Below, piece after piece: positions 19,901 through 30,400 of a stretch of 64,000 bases of DNA; within the stretch, counting starts at the first letter, position 1; each line of letters begins with the position of its first letter. A program made the translations under genes and the position numbers. This DNA comes from Raineyella antarctica (GTDB lineage Bacteria > Actinomycetota > Actinomycetes > Propionibacteriales > Propionibacteriaceae). Where the stretch lies: the NCBI RefSeq assembly GCF_900092135.1, contig NZ_FMYF01000002.1, forward strand, positions 224,984 to 288,983, in the 5' to 3' direction. Under the pieces are notes generated by a model. The model was not told where the DNA came from. It was given only the letters and a program-made list of their open reading frames with translations, and ran no database searches.

Positions 19901-21426
19901 CCGGGCTGGAGCGCCGCACCCTGCACCTGGTGGACGGCGGCCGCAGGCTCGCGCTGGTGGAGACCCGCAACGGCATCGACGACGGGTCACCGGTGCAGGT
20001 GGTCCGCTACCAGCACGGCAACCACCTCGGCTCGGCCGTCCTGGAGCTGGACCAGGGTGCTGCCGTGGTCAGCCTGGAGGAGTACGCGCCGTACGGTGCG
20101 ACCACGTACCAGGCGGTCGCCGCGGACCTGGACGTGCCATCCAAGCGGTACCGCTTCACCGGGCGGGAACGTGACGAGGAGACCGGCTTCAGCGTGCACG
20201 GGGTCCGCTACTACGCCCCCTGGCTGGCCCGCTGGACCTCCGCCGACCCGCTCGGGGTGCAGGCCGGCGCCAACCTCTACCGCTACTGCAACGACTCGCC
20301 GGTGATGCTGAACGATCCCAGCGGCATGGACCCGCCCAAGCCGCGGGTCACCCCACTGGTCACCGACATCTCCCCGGCAGGCGTCGCCGGCGACTTCCAG
20401 TTCCACGACTTCCTGTCCTCCAATCGGAGCGTCTCCGGGCACGGCGTGCTCGGGCTGAACGCGCGCGCCAGTTTCCTGCTGCAGGTGCCGCAACTCAGCC
20501 TGAACACGACGGGACTGGCCGATCTCTCCGGCCAGGCCGCGGTGGACACCGGGTTGGGCCGGGCCGGGGCGCGGCTGGAGGGCGGGCTGTTGCTGGGGGA
20601 GCCGTCCGGGCTCAACCTCGGGCTCCGCGGCCAGGGCAGCTTCCGCTTCTCGGTGCCCGAACGGATCGGGATCGGCGGCCTGCCCGGCTCGCTGCTGCCG
20701 GCCCTCACCCAGGGCGAGGGTGAGCTGCGGCTGGGTGGGGCCCTCGGCTACGGCAGCCTGTCGCTGGCCACCTTCCGGGCCCGTGCGGCGCTGGCCGGTG
20801 GCCGGTTCGAGGGCAGCCTGGACGCCACCTCGATCGCCGACGTGGCCCGGCTGCGGCTGGACGCCACCGGCGCGGTCAGTCCCAGTGGTGAGGTCTCGCT
20901 GGACTCGGCCCGGCTGCGTGCCTCCGCCGGGATCCCCGGTTTCCGGCTGGACGCCACCGCGACCGGGACCGGCAACGGCGCCGGCGGCCTGGACGTCCGC
21001 GGTGGCGCCCGGTTGACGCTCTTCGGGTTGCCCTCGCTGCGGGCGACCGCGACCGGCACCGTCTCGTCCTCCGGGGTCGACCTGTCGGCGCGGTTCTCCG
21101 GAGCCGGTCCGCTGTTCACCTCGTACATCACCGGCGGGGTGGACTACAGCAGCCGGGCCGGCCTGTCCGGGTACGCCGGCGTGTTCGGCCTGACGTACAC
21201 GCCGGGGATCACGCTGAAGGATCCGTCCCCGCCCAGCGCGGGCACCACCGCGGTGCTCGGGTCCCCGGCGAACCCGTGGACCCCCAGCGGCCTGACCCTC
21301 GGCGCCTCCTACTTCGGCTACCGGCAGGGCCTCGTCTACTCCGTCTCCGGCGGCTTCATCCCCGACCTGAGCTCCAACCTCTTCACCAACCCGCGGTTCG
21401 GCGTGACCGCGCAATGGCATTTCTGA
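13930..21426 (+). CDS. Tc toxin TcB-TcC fusion (SpvB/RHS) with unrecognised C-terminal cargo domain
   Basis: A 2498-residue protein joining the TcB and TcC parts of a Tc toxin, the cocoon that encloses the cargo. Order: Pro/Ser-rich lead (1-45); SpvB domain from about 45 (LPRGGGAIRGLGEKF, GTGSFSIPLG); FG-GAP-like TcdB middle domains at about 430-900 (LTDLTGDGLPDVL, LADLSGDGLSDLV, GDIDGSGPTDLVY); YD repeats from about 1100; and the RHS core ending at residue 2133. The core has Asp2106 (SADPLG) and Asp2129 (NDPSGM), as in the self-cleaving aspartyl protease of TcC. The 365 residues after it are Gly/Leu/Ser-rich, predicted all-beta, with no known toxin motif. No signal peptide. No good ribosome site precedes the ATG. 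TcA follows 38 bases later. Confidence 0.92.
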   Translation: MNRPTGSSPFQPPAGNTGVIGNAGTQPAPDSANQISGTPASGPQASTSATPATGPFSPPAIQLPRGGGAIRGLGEKFTVNAATGTGSFSIPLGASPGRSGFGPDLNLVYDSGAGNGPFGLGWSLDQPAVSRRTDKGLPRYDDSDVFVLSGAEDLVPATDALPDRDGYRITRYRPRTEGSFARIERWASRTDPTDTYWRTISADDVTTYYGRTAAERISDPADPTRIFSWLVSSSHDAFGNAIAYDYRPEDGAGVDPGLSYEQGRARSQRYLAGIRYGNVHSRLDPDHAGDWDTAWLFEVVFDHGEGLLVDDPPDAAPDAPAGGAPDAPAADGHRYVRLTAGGDWPVRPDPFSSYRAGFEVRTYRRCERVLVFHTMAELGAEPTLVRDIALTYDDTSGYSLLTSVRAGGHRRVGDRYRTAGLPPLDLRYSRTEFGTRARTLAAVDLPGPTQWVDLDGEGIAGALTRQDSAWWYRRNTGDGGLAAAELQATTPSTRGRLLDLAGDGSLDLVDATTAPGFHERTDEAGWSPHRTFTSWPDLDWDDPAQRLTDLTGDGLPDVLRLYGDGLTWHRSLGEQGYDLPLDVRPAPELVFADGTGTVFLADLSGDGLSDLVRIRNGDIRYWPNLGYGRFGAAVVMADAPLLDAPEAFDARRIRLGDIDGSGPTDLVYLAADGARAYANRSGNSWSAAVPITALPPLDDLTEVEVTDLLGTGTGCLVWSSPAPNDAPAPVRYVELMAAGKPHLLTEAANNLGALTRITYESSTQHYLRDAREGTPWITRLPFPVHVVAGVETRDLVAGNTFTTTYAYHHGHYDGVEREFRGFGRVDQRDSETFDARPAGANQDPAFHVPPVLTRSWYHTGAHLGGDRISQLYAHEYFPGDLLPDTVLPAGLTAEEEREACRALRGTLLRQEVYALDGSDREPYPYQVSEANATVRLLQPRGTGPHAVFLPHPRESLQTQLERDTADPRTTRTLTLATNEYGQVTRAVAIAFGRQAPDPALSAEARADQARAHLTCTDTSYTAPVEEVDDHRLPALHTALTYEVTGLSAALPFDQLAAAIEAAPVIAYEDDPPATAARRPIEVERVRYRRDDLTGPADWGVVGARGLMHETYRQAFTPGLLQRAYPHDVTALLPGAGYRDLDSDGSWWVPSGRAGYGDLATARRHFFRPTRFEDPFGGTTTVDYDGYDLVATRSTDALGNQTTAEIDYRLLGPWAVTDPNGDRTEAAFDLLGMVTATARVGNAGEGDVLDGFDTDLTAAQVQAHLADPLADPAALLGRAGTRLVPDVDAFARTGAPVVVATLAREVHAADAPTSPVQQAFAYSDGFGREIQRKVQAEPDNGPRWTATGWTVFNNKGRPVQQFEPFFTATPAFEGDVRAGPSGTLFYDPPGRVVAVLNPDGSYGKTVFSPWWQREYDGNDTVATDPATDPDIGPVVQAFLTARPGRQTWLARHQGEDAATKATAHADTPLTRVLDGLGRGFLTRADKGGTLLDTRTVLDGEGNTRAVVDPLGRTVATADFDMLGTAVHRSSVDAGDRWTLNDVAGRPVTAWDSRGHAFTTTYDALRRPLSRTVAGSDPQHSDPDTLAGPVTFERTEYGEGLPNDRARHLRGRVHRRFDAAGILTHTYDFAGNTTARTREVATTVDRAIDWALPQPPGEAYTATSRYDALNRMVQTIAAHPDGAGPYDVTQPVYNEANLLERLDVWLGRPANPAGLIDPATDPPSATTGIADVDYDAKGQRLRLELRNGVTTSYTYDPDTYRLQRLTTTRPAPFGDTVQDLAYAYDPAGNITSITDAAVAAVFFRNQVVEAANDYTYDPLYRLTRATGREHVGQGRVPYGPDDAAALGLPQPGDGTAMGRYCETYDYDDAGNLAELRHQESCPGALSWTRSFVHAADSNRLTSTTVGASTETFDHDPHGSILAMAHLPSLAWNFRDQLAASTRQAGPGGSTRYVYDADGNRVRKVRLDAGGQVLEDRVYLGDTEVYRRHSGAAAGLERRTLHLVDGGRRLALVETRNGIDDGSPVQVVRYQHGNHLGSAVLELDQGAAVVSLEEYAPYGATTYQAVAADLDVPSKRYRFTGRERDEETGFSVHGVRYYAPWLARWTSADPLGVQAGANLYRYCNDSPVMLNDPSGMDPPKPRVTPLVTDISPAGVAGDFQFHDFLSSNRSVSGHGVLGLNARASFLLQVPQLSLNTTGLADLSGQAAVDTGLGRAGARLEGGLLLGEPSGLNLGLRGQGSFRFSVPERIGIGGLPGSLLPALTQGEGELRLGGALGYGSLSLATFRARAALAGGRFEGSLDATSIADVARLRLDATGAVSPSGEVSLDSARLRASAGIPGFRLDATATGTGNGAGGLDVRGGARLTLFGLPSLRATATGTVSSSGVDLSARFSGAGPLFTSYITGGVDYSSRAGLSGYAGVFGLTYTPGITLKDPSPPSAGTTAVLGSPANPWTPSGLTLGASYFGYRQGLVYSVSGGFIPDLSSNLFTNPRFGVTAQWHF

Positions 21427-21464
21427 GCACGGCACTTCTGATCGACCCGCACCAAGGAGGAACC

Positions 21465-24400
21465 ATGGCTGGGACAACGGTGAACTCGGCTCGTTCGCTG
21501 GCCGGCCTGCCGGCAGGCCGGCGGCGCAACGCCGCGGCCGCAGCGGTGGCCGCGGCCCTGGCGGAGGCGGCCGCGCGCCCGGTCACGCCCGCAGCCACGC
21601 CGGCAACCCCAGGGACTCCGGCAGCCACACCGGCGACCCCCGCTGCGCCGGTCACGCCCGCAGCCACACCGGCGACGCCAGCGACGCCCGCCGCGAGCCC
21701 CCTGAGCTCCTTCCAGCGGCGCGCCGGCCTGCCGGCAACCGGCCGGGCCGACGACGCCACCGTGGCCCGGCTCCTCGCCGAGACCGTCAACCACCACGTC
21801 GCCACCAACCCGGCGCGGACCGCGAAGGTGCAGGCGATGCTGGCCGCCGCCGGCTTCGCCCCCGACCAGGCCGAGACCACCTCCCGCAAGCTGGGTGACT
21901 CGACCGTGGCCGCGGTGACCCGCTTCCAGCAGGCCAAGGGCCTGACCGCCGACGGGCTGGTGGGGGACCGGACCCTCGCCGCCCTGGGCGAGGCGGCGCT
22001 CACCGCGCGGCTCGCCTCGGGCCGGCAGACCCACCTGCTGCAGCGCAGGATCCTGCGCGCCGCCGCCATCCGCGGACTCAAGGTGGCCATCGACCCGGCC
22101 GAGTCCAAGTCCCGCAAGGCCGGCCCGACGACCAAGGCCGCGGTCGAGGCGCTGCAGACCTCGCTCGGCCTGCCAGCCACCGGCACCGTCGACACGGCGA
22201 CCTTCGAGCGGATCAACTCGGTCGCCGCCAGCCGCCGGGCCCCCGCCGCCAAGGTCGGGGCGCCGGACCCGGCGGACCTCGGCGTGGTCCCGCGCCCGCT
22301 GCGGCTGAACATGGTGAACAAGGACGTGCCCGCCCTGCAGAAGGCCCTGGCCTTCCTCGGCCACCCCCCGGTCGAGGCGGAGCTCAAGGCCGCCCGGTTC
22401 GGGCCGACCACCCGCAAGGCCGTGATCGCCTTCCAGGCCGCCCACGGCCTGCCGCAGACCGGCGCCGCCGACGGGGCGACCCTGCGCACGCTCAACGGCC
22501 TGGTCCGCTCCGCCACCCCCGGACCCGAGCACGCCCAGCGGATCCGCGGCACTGTCCGCGACGCCAGCTGGGCCGGGCGGCCCGGCGTCACCGTCGAGCT
22601 CGCCACCGACCCGCCGACCGGCCAGGGGGTCGTCCTCGCCCACCGTACGACTCTCGGCAACGGCTTCTACGACCTGCCGTACGCCGTCCCGACCGACCCC
22701 GCCGACGGCCGGCCGGTGTCCCCGCTGCTGCTGAAGGTCCGGTTCGTCGACCCCGCCGGGGCCGAGATCGGCACCAAGCGGCTGGCCGACCCGACCCCGA
22801 TCGCCTGGGTGAACTTCACCGAGGGGCCCTACCCCTACCGCGGCGCGAGCCTGTACGAGACCCAGCTCGCCGCGGTGCGGGCCGCCGGCGTCCCCGACGT
22901 CACCACCCTGCAGGAGACCGCCGACCGGCCCGACGTCACCCGGGTCGCCCGCGCCGCAGGGCTGGCCCAGGACGACGTGATGCGGCTGGTCCTGGCCGCC
23001 CGGGCCGCGCAACGGCTCGGCGCCGGGATCGACGCCGAGACCTGCTTCGCATTCCTGGCCCAGAGCCTGCCCAGCAACCTGCCCGACGACCTGCTCGCCC
23101 AGACCCACGAATGGACCCTGGTCGAGCAGCTGACCGACCTGGTCGCCGCCGGCATCGCCGCGACCGAGTCCGACCTGGCCCGGACAGCCCTGGCCACCGC
23201 CCTGGCCCAGAACCTGGTCCCGGTCAGCCTGGCCGCACGCCTCGACGCGGTGCTCGCGGCCCTCGCCACGGCACGCCGCACCTTCGCGCTCGACCGGCCG
23301 CTCCTGGTCGGCAACGGCACGCTGCGGGCCACCCTGCAGCGCAGCGACGTGCCCGCCGGGGCGTACGACGCGGTGGCCGACGCCTTCGTGGCGGCCGGCG
23401 GGATGGGGCCGAAGTTCTGGGCGCTGCTGCACGAGGACCCCGGCACGTACGGCGGCCCAAACGCCGTCGCCTCGCTGGAGCGCGGGACCGAGGTCGGCCT
23501 GGTCGCCAAGAACTTCGACCCGATGGTGCAGGAGCTGTCCCAGCGGGTCGCCGGCACCGGTACCCGGGCGCTGGCCAAGCTCGCCCCCGCGGACTGGGAC
23601 CAGGTGGTCGCCGCCGTCGGCGCCGTTCCCGCCAACACCGACGGCGACACCGAGCAGGCCCGCCGCGCCACGTACGCCCGGACGATGGCGGCCCAGGCGC
23701 AGCGGCTGTTCCCGACCGTCGCGGTCACCGCCGCGGTGAAGCGGAGCGGCGCCGGCGGCCTGACCCGGATCGACGAGATCGAGCAGATCGTCGACGACCA
23801 CCCCGACCTGGAGCTGCGGGTCTCCAACATCGACGCGTACGCCGCCCGCAACGACCTGGCCCTGGAGCCCGAGACGCGGACCGAGCTGAAGGTGCTGCAG
23901 CGGGTGCACCGGCTGGCCCCGACCGCCGACGCCGCGACCGCGCTGCTGGCCAACGGCCTGCACAGCTCGGTCCAGATCATGGCCCGCGGACGCGATGCCT
24001 TCATCGCGACGATGAAGGACGCCGGGGTCGCGGAGTCGCTGGCCGGATCCATCCACGGCTTCGCCGAGTTCCAGTACGCCCAGGTGCTGCAGCGCCTCGG
24101 CGAGATGCGCTCCGAAGTGCAGTCCACCCTCCCGGCCGCGCTGGCCCCGCAGGCGCTGACCGCCGAGGCACGCGCCGAGCTGCTGGCCGACCTGCCCGAC
24201 CTGGAGCTGCTGTTCGGCCCGCTGGACGCCTGCGACTGCCCGCAGTGCGCCTCGGTGTACGGGCCGGCCGCCTACCTGGCCGACGTGTTCCGCTTCCTCG
24301 ACGGGCACGCCGCGGCGACCGGCGGCGGGAGCGTGCTGGACGTGCTGGTCGCCCGGCGCCCCGACCTGACCAAGGTCAAGCTCGACTGCCCCAACACCGA

Positions 24401-27400
24401 GACCACGCTGCCCTTCATCGACCTGTCCAACGAGGTGCTGGAGAGCGTCTTCCCCGGCTCGGCCGGGCGGGTCGACCTGCAGACCACGCTGCCCGCCGAC
24501 GAACTGCGCGCCGCGCCGGAGCACCAGGACGACACCGTCTACGACCTGCTGCGCACCTCCGACATCCCGATCTCCTCCGCGTACGACCTGTGGGCCGACC
24601 AGGTCCGGGTCCTGCTGCAGCACCTCGGCGTCCCGCGCTGGAAGCTGATGCGGGCGCTGGGGACGGCCGCACCGGTCGAGGTCGCCGCCGAGTACTTCGG
24701 CATCTCGGTGCACGAGGCGGGCCTGGTCACCACCGCCGCGGCGACCGCCGGCGAGCAGGACGCCTTCTGGGGCTTCGACTCCTCCCGCGCCTCGATCCCG
24801 GTCCTGGAGGTGATGGAGCGGACCAAGCTGGGCTACCTGCCGCTGCAACTCCTGCTGCAGGGGTCCTGGATCACCCCCGACGGCGATCCCCGGGTGCACC
24901 TCACCCGGCCCGCCACCAGCGCCGACCTGCGCCTCCAGACCCTGGATGCGGTGGGCCCGGAGGTCCTGGACCGGGTGCACAGGCTGCTCCGGCTGGCCCG
25001 GCACACGCCCTGGGACACCTGGGAACTGGACCTGCTGCTGCGCGCCGACCGGATCGGTGCCGGCGCCCTGGACGGCGACACGCTGGTCGCGCTGTACGGG
25101 GCCGGCCGACTGGCCGACCGGCTCGGCCTGGGCGCCGAGCAGCTCGCCACCTGGTTCGGGACGCTGCCGACCACCGGGCGCCCCGACCCGGCCGACCCAA
25201 CGGCGCTGCCGTCGGCCGCACCGTCCCGCTACGCCGTCACCTTCCGCTCCCGGGCCCTGTCCGGCACCCCGGACCCGGCCTTCGACCCCCAGCCGGACGG
25301 CAGCGACCTGGCCGACCACCGCCCGGCGCTGCTCGCCGCCCTGGCGACCAACGACACCGCGCTCACCGCCCTGCTGGCCCGCACCGGCAGCACCAACGAC
25401 CTGCCGACGCTGTCCCGGCTGGTGGCCTGGGCCGAGCTGGCCCGGGCGCTGCGAATCGACCTGGCCGAGCTGCTGCTGGCCACCGACCTGCTCGCCCCGG
25501 TGCTCGCCGACCCGTTCGCCTCCCCGGCGGACCTGCTGGAGTTCCTGGACCTGCTCGACGTGCTGCGCGGCAGCGGGGCGACGCTGGCCGAGCAGGACTT
25601 CCTGCTCAACGCCCGGCCCGACTCCCCACTGGCCGCCGCGGACGGGGCGATCGTCACCGCGCTGTCGGCGCTGCGCGAGGGACTGCGGGCCGACCCGGGG
25701 ACCGACTCGGCCGGGGCGGTCATCTCGGCCCTCGCCGGGGCGACCGGGCTGCTCGCCACCCAGGTCCGGCAGCTGCTGGACCTCTCCGATGCGACCGGCA
25801 AGCTGCTGGACGCGTTCACCGCCCCCGACCTGCTCGACCGCGACGCCGATGGCGCCTTCGTGCACCCCGACATCACCCCGGCAGGCTTCCCGCGGCTGTT
25901 CGAGGCCTACCGCCGGGTGCTGAAGATGGGCCGCGTCGTGGCCCTGTTCGGCTGGTCCGACGACGACCTGGCCTGGGTGCTGGCGCATCCCGGCGCGGTC
26001 GGGCTACGGCCGGTCGACCTGCCGGTGGCCACGCCGCCCGCCGCGCCGCTGGTCGCCGACTGGCTCCGGCTGCTGGGCTGGGCAGCGGTCCGTCGCGACC
26101 TGCTGGCCCTGTCCCGCGCGCTGGCCGCCGCCCCGGGTGCTGCGCCGACCGTCCCCACCAGCACCCCCGACGACCTGGTCGGGGCCGCCCTCGGCGGTGC
26201 CGCCATCGACGCCGTCCGCGCCCACGCGACCGCCCTGACCGGCATCGATGCGGACACGCTGAAGACCCTGGACGGTGACGACCCGGCGGCGTACGCCGAT
26301 CCGGTCCTCGGCCGCCGGCTGGTCGAGGCCGCCGGGCAGGTCCGGCGCCTCGGCGTACCGGCCGCGACCGCCGCGGTCTGGGCCGTCCGGGAACGGGCCG
26401 CCGGCCCGACCGAGCGCGAGGTGGCCACCGCCGTCACCGCCGCCGCGAAGGCCAAGTACGAGCGCTCCGCCTGGCTGGCAGTGCTGGCTCCGCTCCAGGA
26501 CGACTGGCGCGAGCACAAGCGGGACGCGCTGGTCGCCTTCCTGCTCGAGCACGCCGCCCGGACCGAGCCGCAGACCGTCACGATCGACGGGAAGACGGTG
26601 CCCAACCCGCGGCGGTGGACCGACCCGGACGACCTGCTGCGCTACTTCCTGGTCGACGTGGAGACCTCCGCGTGCGCGCTGACCTCGCGGATCAAGCAGG
26701 CGATCGGCAGCACCCAGATGTTCGTCCAGCGCGCCTTCCTCAACCTGGAGAAGCCGCGGGTGGTGGTCACCACCGACGAGAAGGCCGACCTGTCCGCGCC
26801 CGACTCCTGGCGGCAGTGGAAGTGGATGAAGAACTACCGGGTCTGGGAGGCCAACCGCAAGATCTTCCTCTACCCCGAGAACTGGATCGCCCCCGAGCTG
26901 CGCGACGACAAGACCCCGTTCTTCAAGGAGCTGGAGCAGGAGGTGCTCTCCGGCGACATCACCGCCGAACGGTGCGAGACGGCGATGCGCGGCTACCTGG
27001 ACAAGCTCAACGAGGTGGCGAACCTCGAGGTGATCGGCGTGCACCACGAGATCGACGACGACCACCCGTGGGACGACCTGGGTCCCTCGGTGAACGTGCT
27101 GCACGTGGTGGGCCGCACCCGGGTCGAGCCGTACCGGCACTTCTACCGCTCGTACGACATCAACGCCGCGCTCTGGTCGCCGTGGGAGGCGATCGAGGTC
27201 GACATCACCGGCGACCAGGTGCTGCCGGTGGTCTACAACCGGATGCTGCACCTGTTCTGGCTGCAGATCGAGTCCAAGCCGCAGAAGACCCAGCGCCAGC
27301 CCGCGGCGGCCGCCAACTCCAGCACCCAGCAGAGCCCGGAGGCGCCGAGCCAACTGGAGCTGAAGCTGGCCTGGACCGTGCACCGCGGGGGCGGCTGGAC

Positions 27401-30400
27401 CACCCGGCAGACCGCGCCGAACGTGCTGGTCCACCCGTGGCCGCGCCCGCGCGGATCGTACAGCCTCAAGCCGCGCTACCACGGCGCGGAGAACCAGTTG
27501 TGGATCGACGTCTACATTGCGATGAGCCCGGAGTTCAACGGCCGGGCGTTCTGGGATCCGAAGAGCGGCGGCCGCCGGGCGCTGACCAGCCGGCCCTTCG
27601 ACGCCACCGCACGACCGTGGCACTCCTCCTCGTTCGTCTTCGACGGACGGGTGGTCGACCTGCGGCTGAAGCCGCTCGACGGCCAGTACCAGCTGCTCGA
27701 CGACTCGGTCGTGAACGACTCGTTCGAGTACGTCCGCAGGCTCAGCGACCCGACCGGCCGGACCGTGCACCCGATGAAGACGACCCGGCAGGTCTCGGCG
27801 CGGGTGGTGCAGCCGACCGGCATGCGGCTGGAGGCGGGCCGGATGGTGAACAACACCTGGACCGCCAACGAGGGATCACTGACGGTGCTGTCCAACGGCG
27901 CCTCGGTGACGCTGCTCACCGGCGCCCACCCGCCGTTCGCGGCGGCGCACAGCCTGCACCGGATCCAGCCCGACACGGCCACCGACCGCAGCCCGTTCGT
28001 CTACACCGACCCGAGCCGCTCGTACGTCGTCACCTCGCAGTGGGTGAACGTGACGATCGACTCCACCACGACCGTGCAGCGCCTGCAGTACACCTTCCAC
28101 CCGTTCTCCCACCCGTACGCCGCCCTGTTCGTCCGCGAGCTGGACCGCAGCGGCGTCGACGGGGTGCTGAACCGGACCATGCAGCGCTTCCCGAACGCCT
28201 ACCCGCCCGGGAACGCGTTCTCCTTCACCACGTACGCGCCGGTGGCCGGTGTCGCGGCGGCGGACCCGGCCGCGGCGACCGACACCCTCGACTTCTCCCG
28301 CTCCGGGGCGATGTCGGTCTACAACTGGGAGGTCTTCTTCCACGTCCCGTTCCTGATCGCCAGCAAGCTGGCCGGCAACCAGCGGTTCGAGGAGGCGCTG
28401 GACTGGTTCCACCGGATCTTCGACCCGTCCAACACCGAGGCCCTCGACGCGCCGCAGCGGTACTGGATCACCAAGCCGTTCTTCGACGCCACCGACGCCG
28501 ACTACACCAAGCAGCGGATCGAGTCGATCCTGGCCGACGCGACCGACCCCGAGGTCAGCAAGCAGATCGCGGAGTGGCGCAACCATCCGTTCATGCCCGA
28601 CGTGATCGCCCGGTTCCGTCCGGTGGCCTACCAGAAGGCCGTCGTGATGCGCTACATCGATGCCCTGGTCGACTGGGGCGACCAGCTGTTCCGGCGCGAG
28701 ACGATCGAGGCGATCAACGAGGCGACGCTGCTCTACGTGCTGGCCGGCGAGCTGCTCGGCCGCCGTCCGGAGCACGTGCCGATGATCCCGCGCGAGGGCA
28801 GGTCGTACGAGGAACTCACCGCCGCGGCCGCCCTCGACCCGTTCGGTGACCAGCAGGTGGAGGTGCAGCTGGAGAACCTGGCCGAGCGCCCCACCCTGGT
28901 GGTCGCCTCCGACACCCAGGCGCTGCCGGTGGTGAACCTGTCCTACTTCGCCATCCCGGCCAACGACGACCTGCTCGGCTACTGGGACCGGGTCGCCGAC
29001 CGGCTGTTCAAGATCCGCCACTGCATGGACATCTCCGGCCGGGTCCGCCAGCTGCCGCTGTTCGAGCCGCCGATCGACCCGGCACTGCTGGTCCGGGCCA
29101 CCGCCGCCGGTGTCGACCTGGACAGCGTGCTCAACGACACCCCCGCGTCCGGCTCGCCGTACCGGTACGCCACCCTCTTCTCCGCCGCGATGTCGGCGGC
29201 GGCCGACGTCCGATCGCTGGGGGAGCGGATGCTGCAGGCGCTGCAGCGCCGCGACGACGACGCGCTGGAGCGGCTCCGCGCCGGCAACGAGGTGGCCGCG
29301 GTCACCCTGGTCCAGCGGGTCCGCGAGGGCCAGGTGCTGGAGGCCCAGCGGGGCCGGGAGGCGGTCGAGCAGGGCCTGGAGGCGGCCCAGGCCCGGCTGG
29401 ACTACTACTCCTCCCGGCCGTACATGAACGACTGGGAGACCGCCGCGACCATCGTCCATGCCGCGGCCGTGGTCTCCCAGATCGTCTCGACGGTGCTCAA
29501 CACCGTCGCCGGCGGGGCCAGCCTGGTGCCCTCGTTCGAGGCCGGGGCGTCCGGCTTCGGCGGATCGCCGGTGGTGACGGTGAAGTACGGCGGCCAGAAC
29601 GTGTCCAACTCCGTCGGGGCGTTCGCCCGGCTGTTCGAGGGCCTGGGCGGGATCCTGCACAGCACCGGGTCGCTGCTGGAGACCCAGGGCGGCTACCAGC
29701 GCCGCTTCGAGGAGCACCAGTTCCAGGCCGACCTGGCCCGCAAGGAGATCGCCCAGGTCGGCAAGCAGGTGGTCACCGCCCAGGTCCGCGAGGCGGTGGC
29801 GCAGTACGAACTGGACGCGCACCTGCGCACCGTGGAGAACGCCAAGGGGGTGGAGGAGTTCCTGCGCTCGAAGTACACCGGCGCCCAGCTCTACGAGTGG
29901 ATGGTCGCCCAGCTGTCGAGCGTGTACTTCCAGGCCTACCAACTGGCGTACGACCTGGCCCGGCGGGCCGAGCGGGCGTACCGGTTCGAGGTCGGGGACA
30001 CCACGTCGGCACCGATCATCACCTTCGGCTACTGGGACAGCCTGAAGAAGGGGCTGCTGGCCGGCGACCGGCTGGTCAACGACCTGCGCCGGCTGGAGAC
30101 GACCGCGCTGGAGCGCAACCGGCGCCGCCTGCAGGCGACCACGCACGTCTCGCTGGCCTCCCTGATGCCCGACAAGCTGCTGGAACTGAAGGCGACCGGG
30201 ACCACGTCGATCGAGGTGGCCGAATGGATCCTGGCCCGGGAGAACCCCGGCTGGACCAACCAGCGGATCGTCTCGGTCGCGGTCACCGCGCCGTGCGTGG
30301 CCGGCCCGTACACCGGGGTGCACGCGGGACTGGCCCTGACCTCGGCGGTGGTCCGGCTGAACGACGACACCGGCGGCGGCTTCGGCGACGCGTTCGGCGG

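Noticed and set aside
13678..28849. Very long open frames antisense to and out of frame with the two toxin genes
   Set aside because: Typical shadows of GC-rich coding sequence; their residues are Arg/Gly/Pro-rich with no domains, while the sense frames have clear Tc domains.
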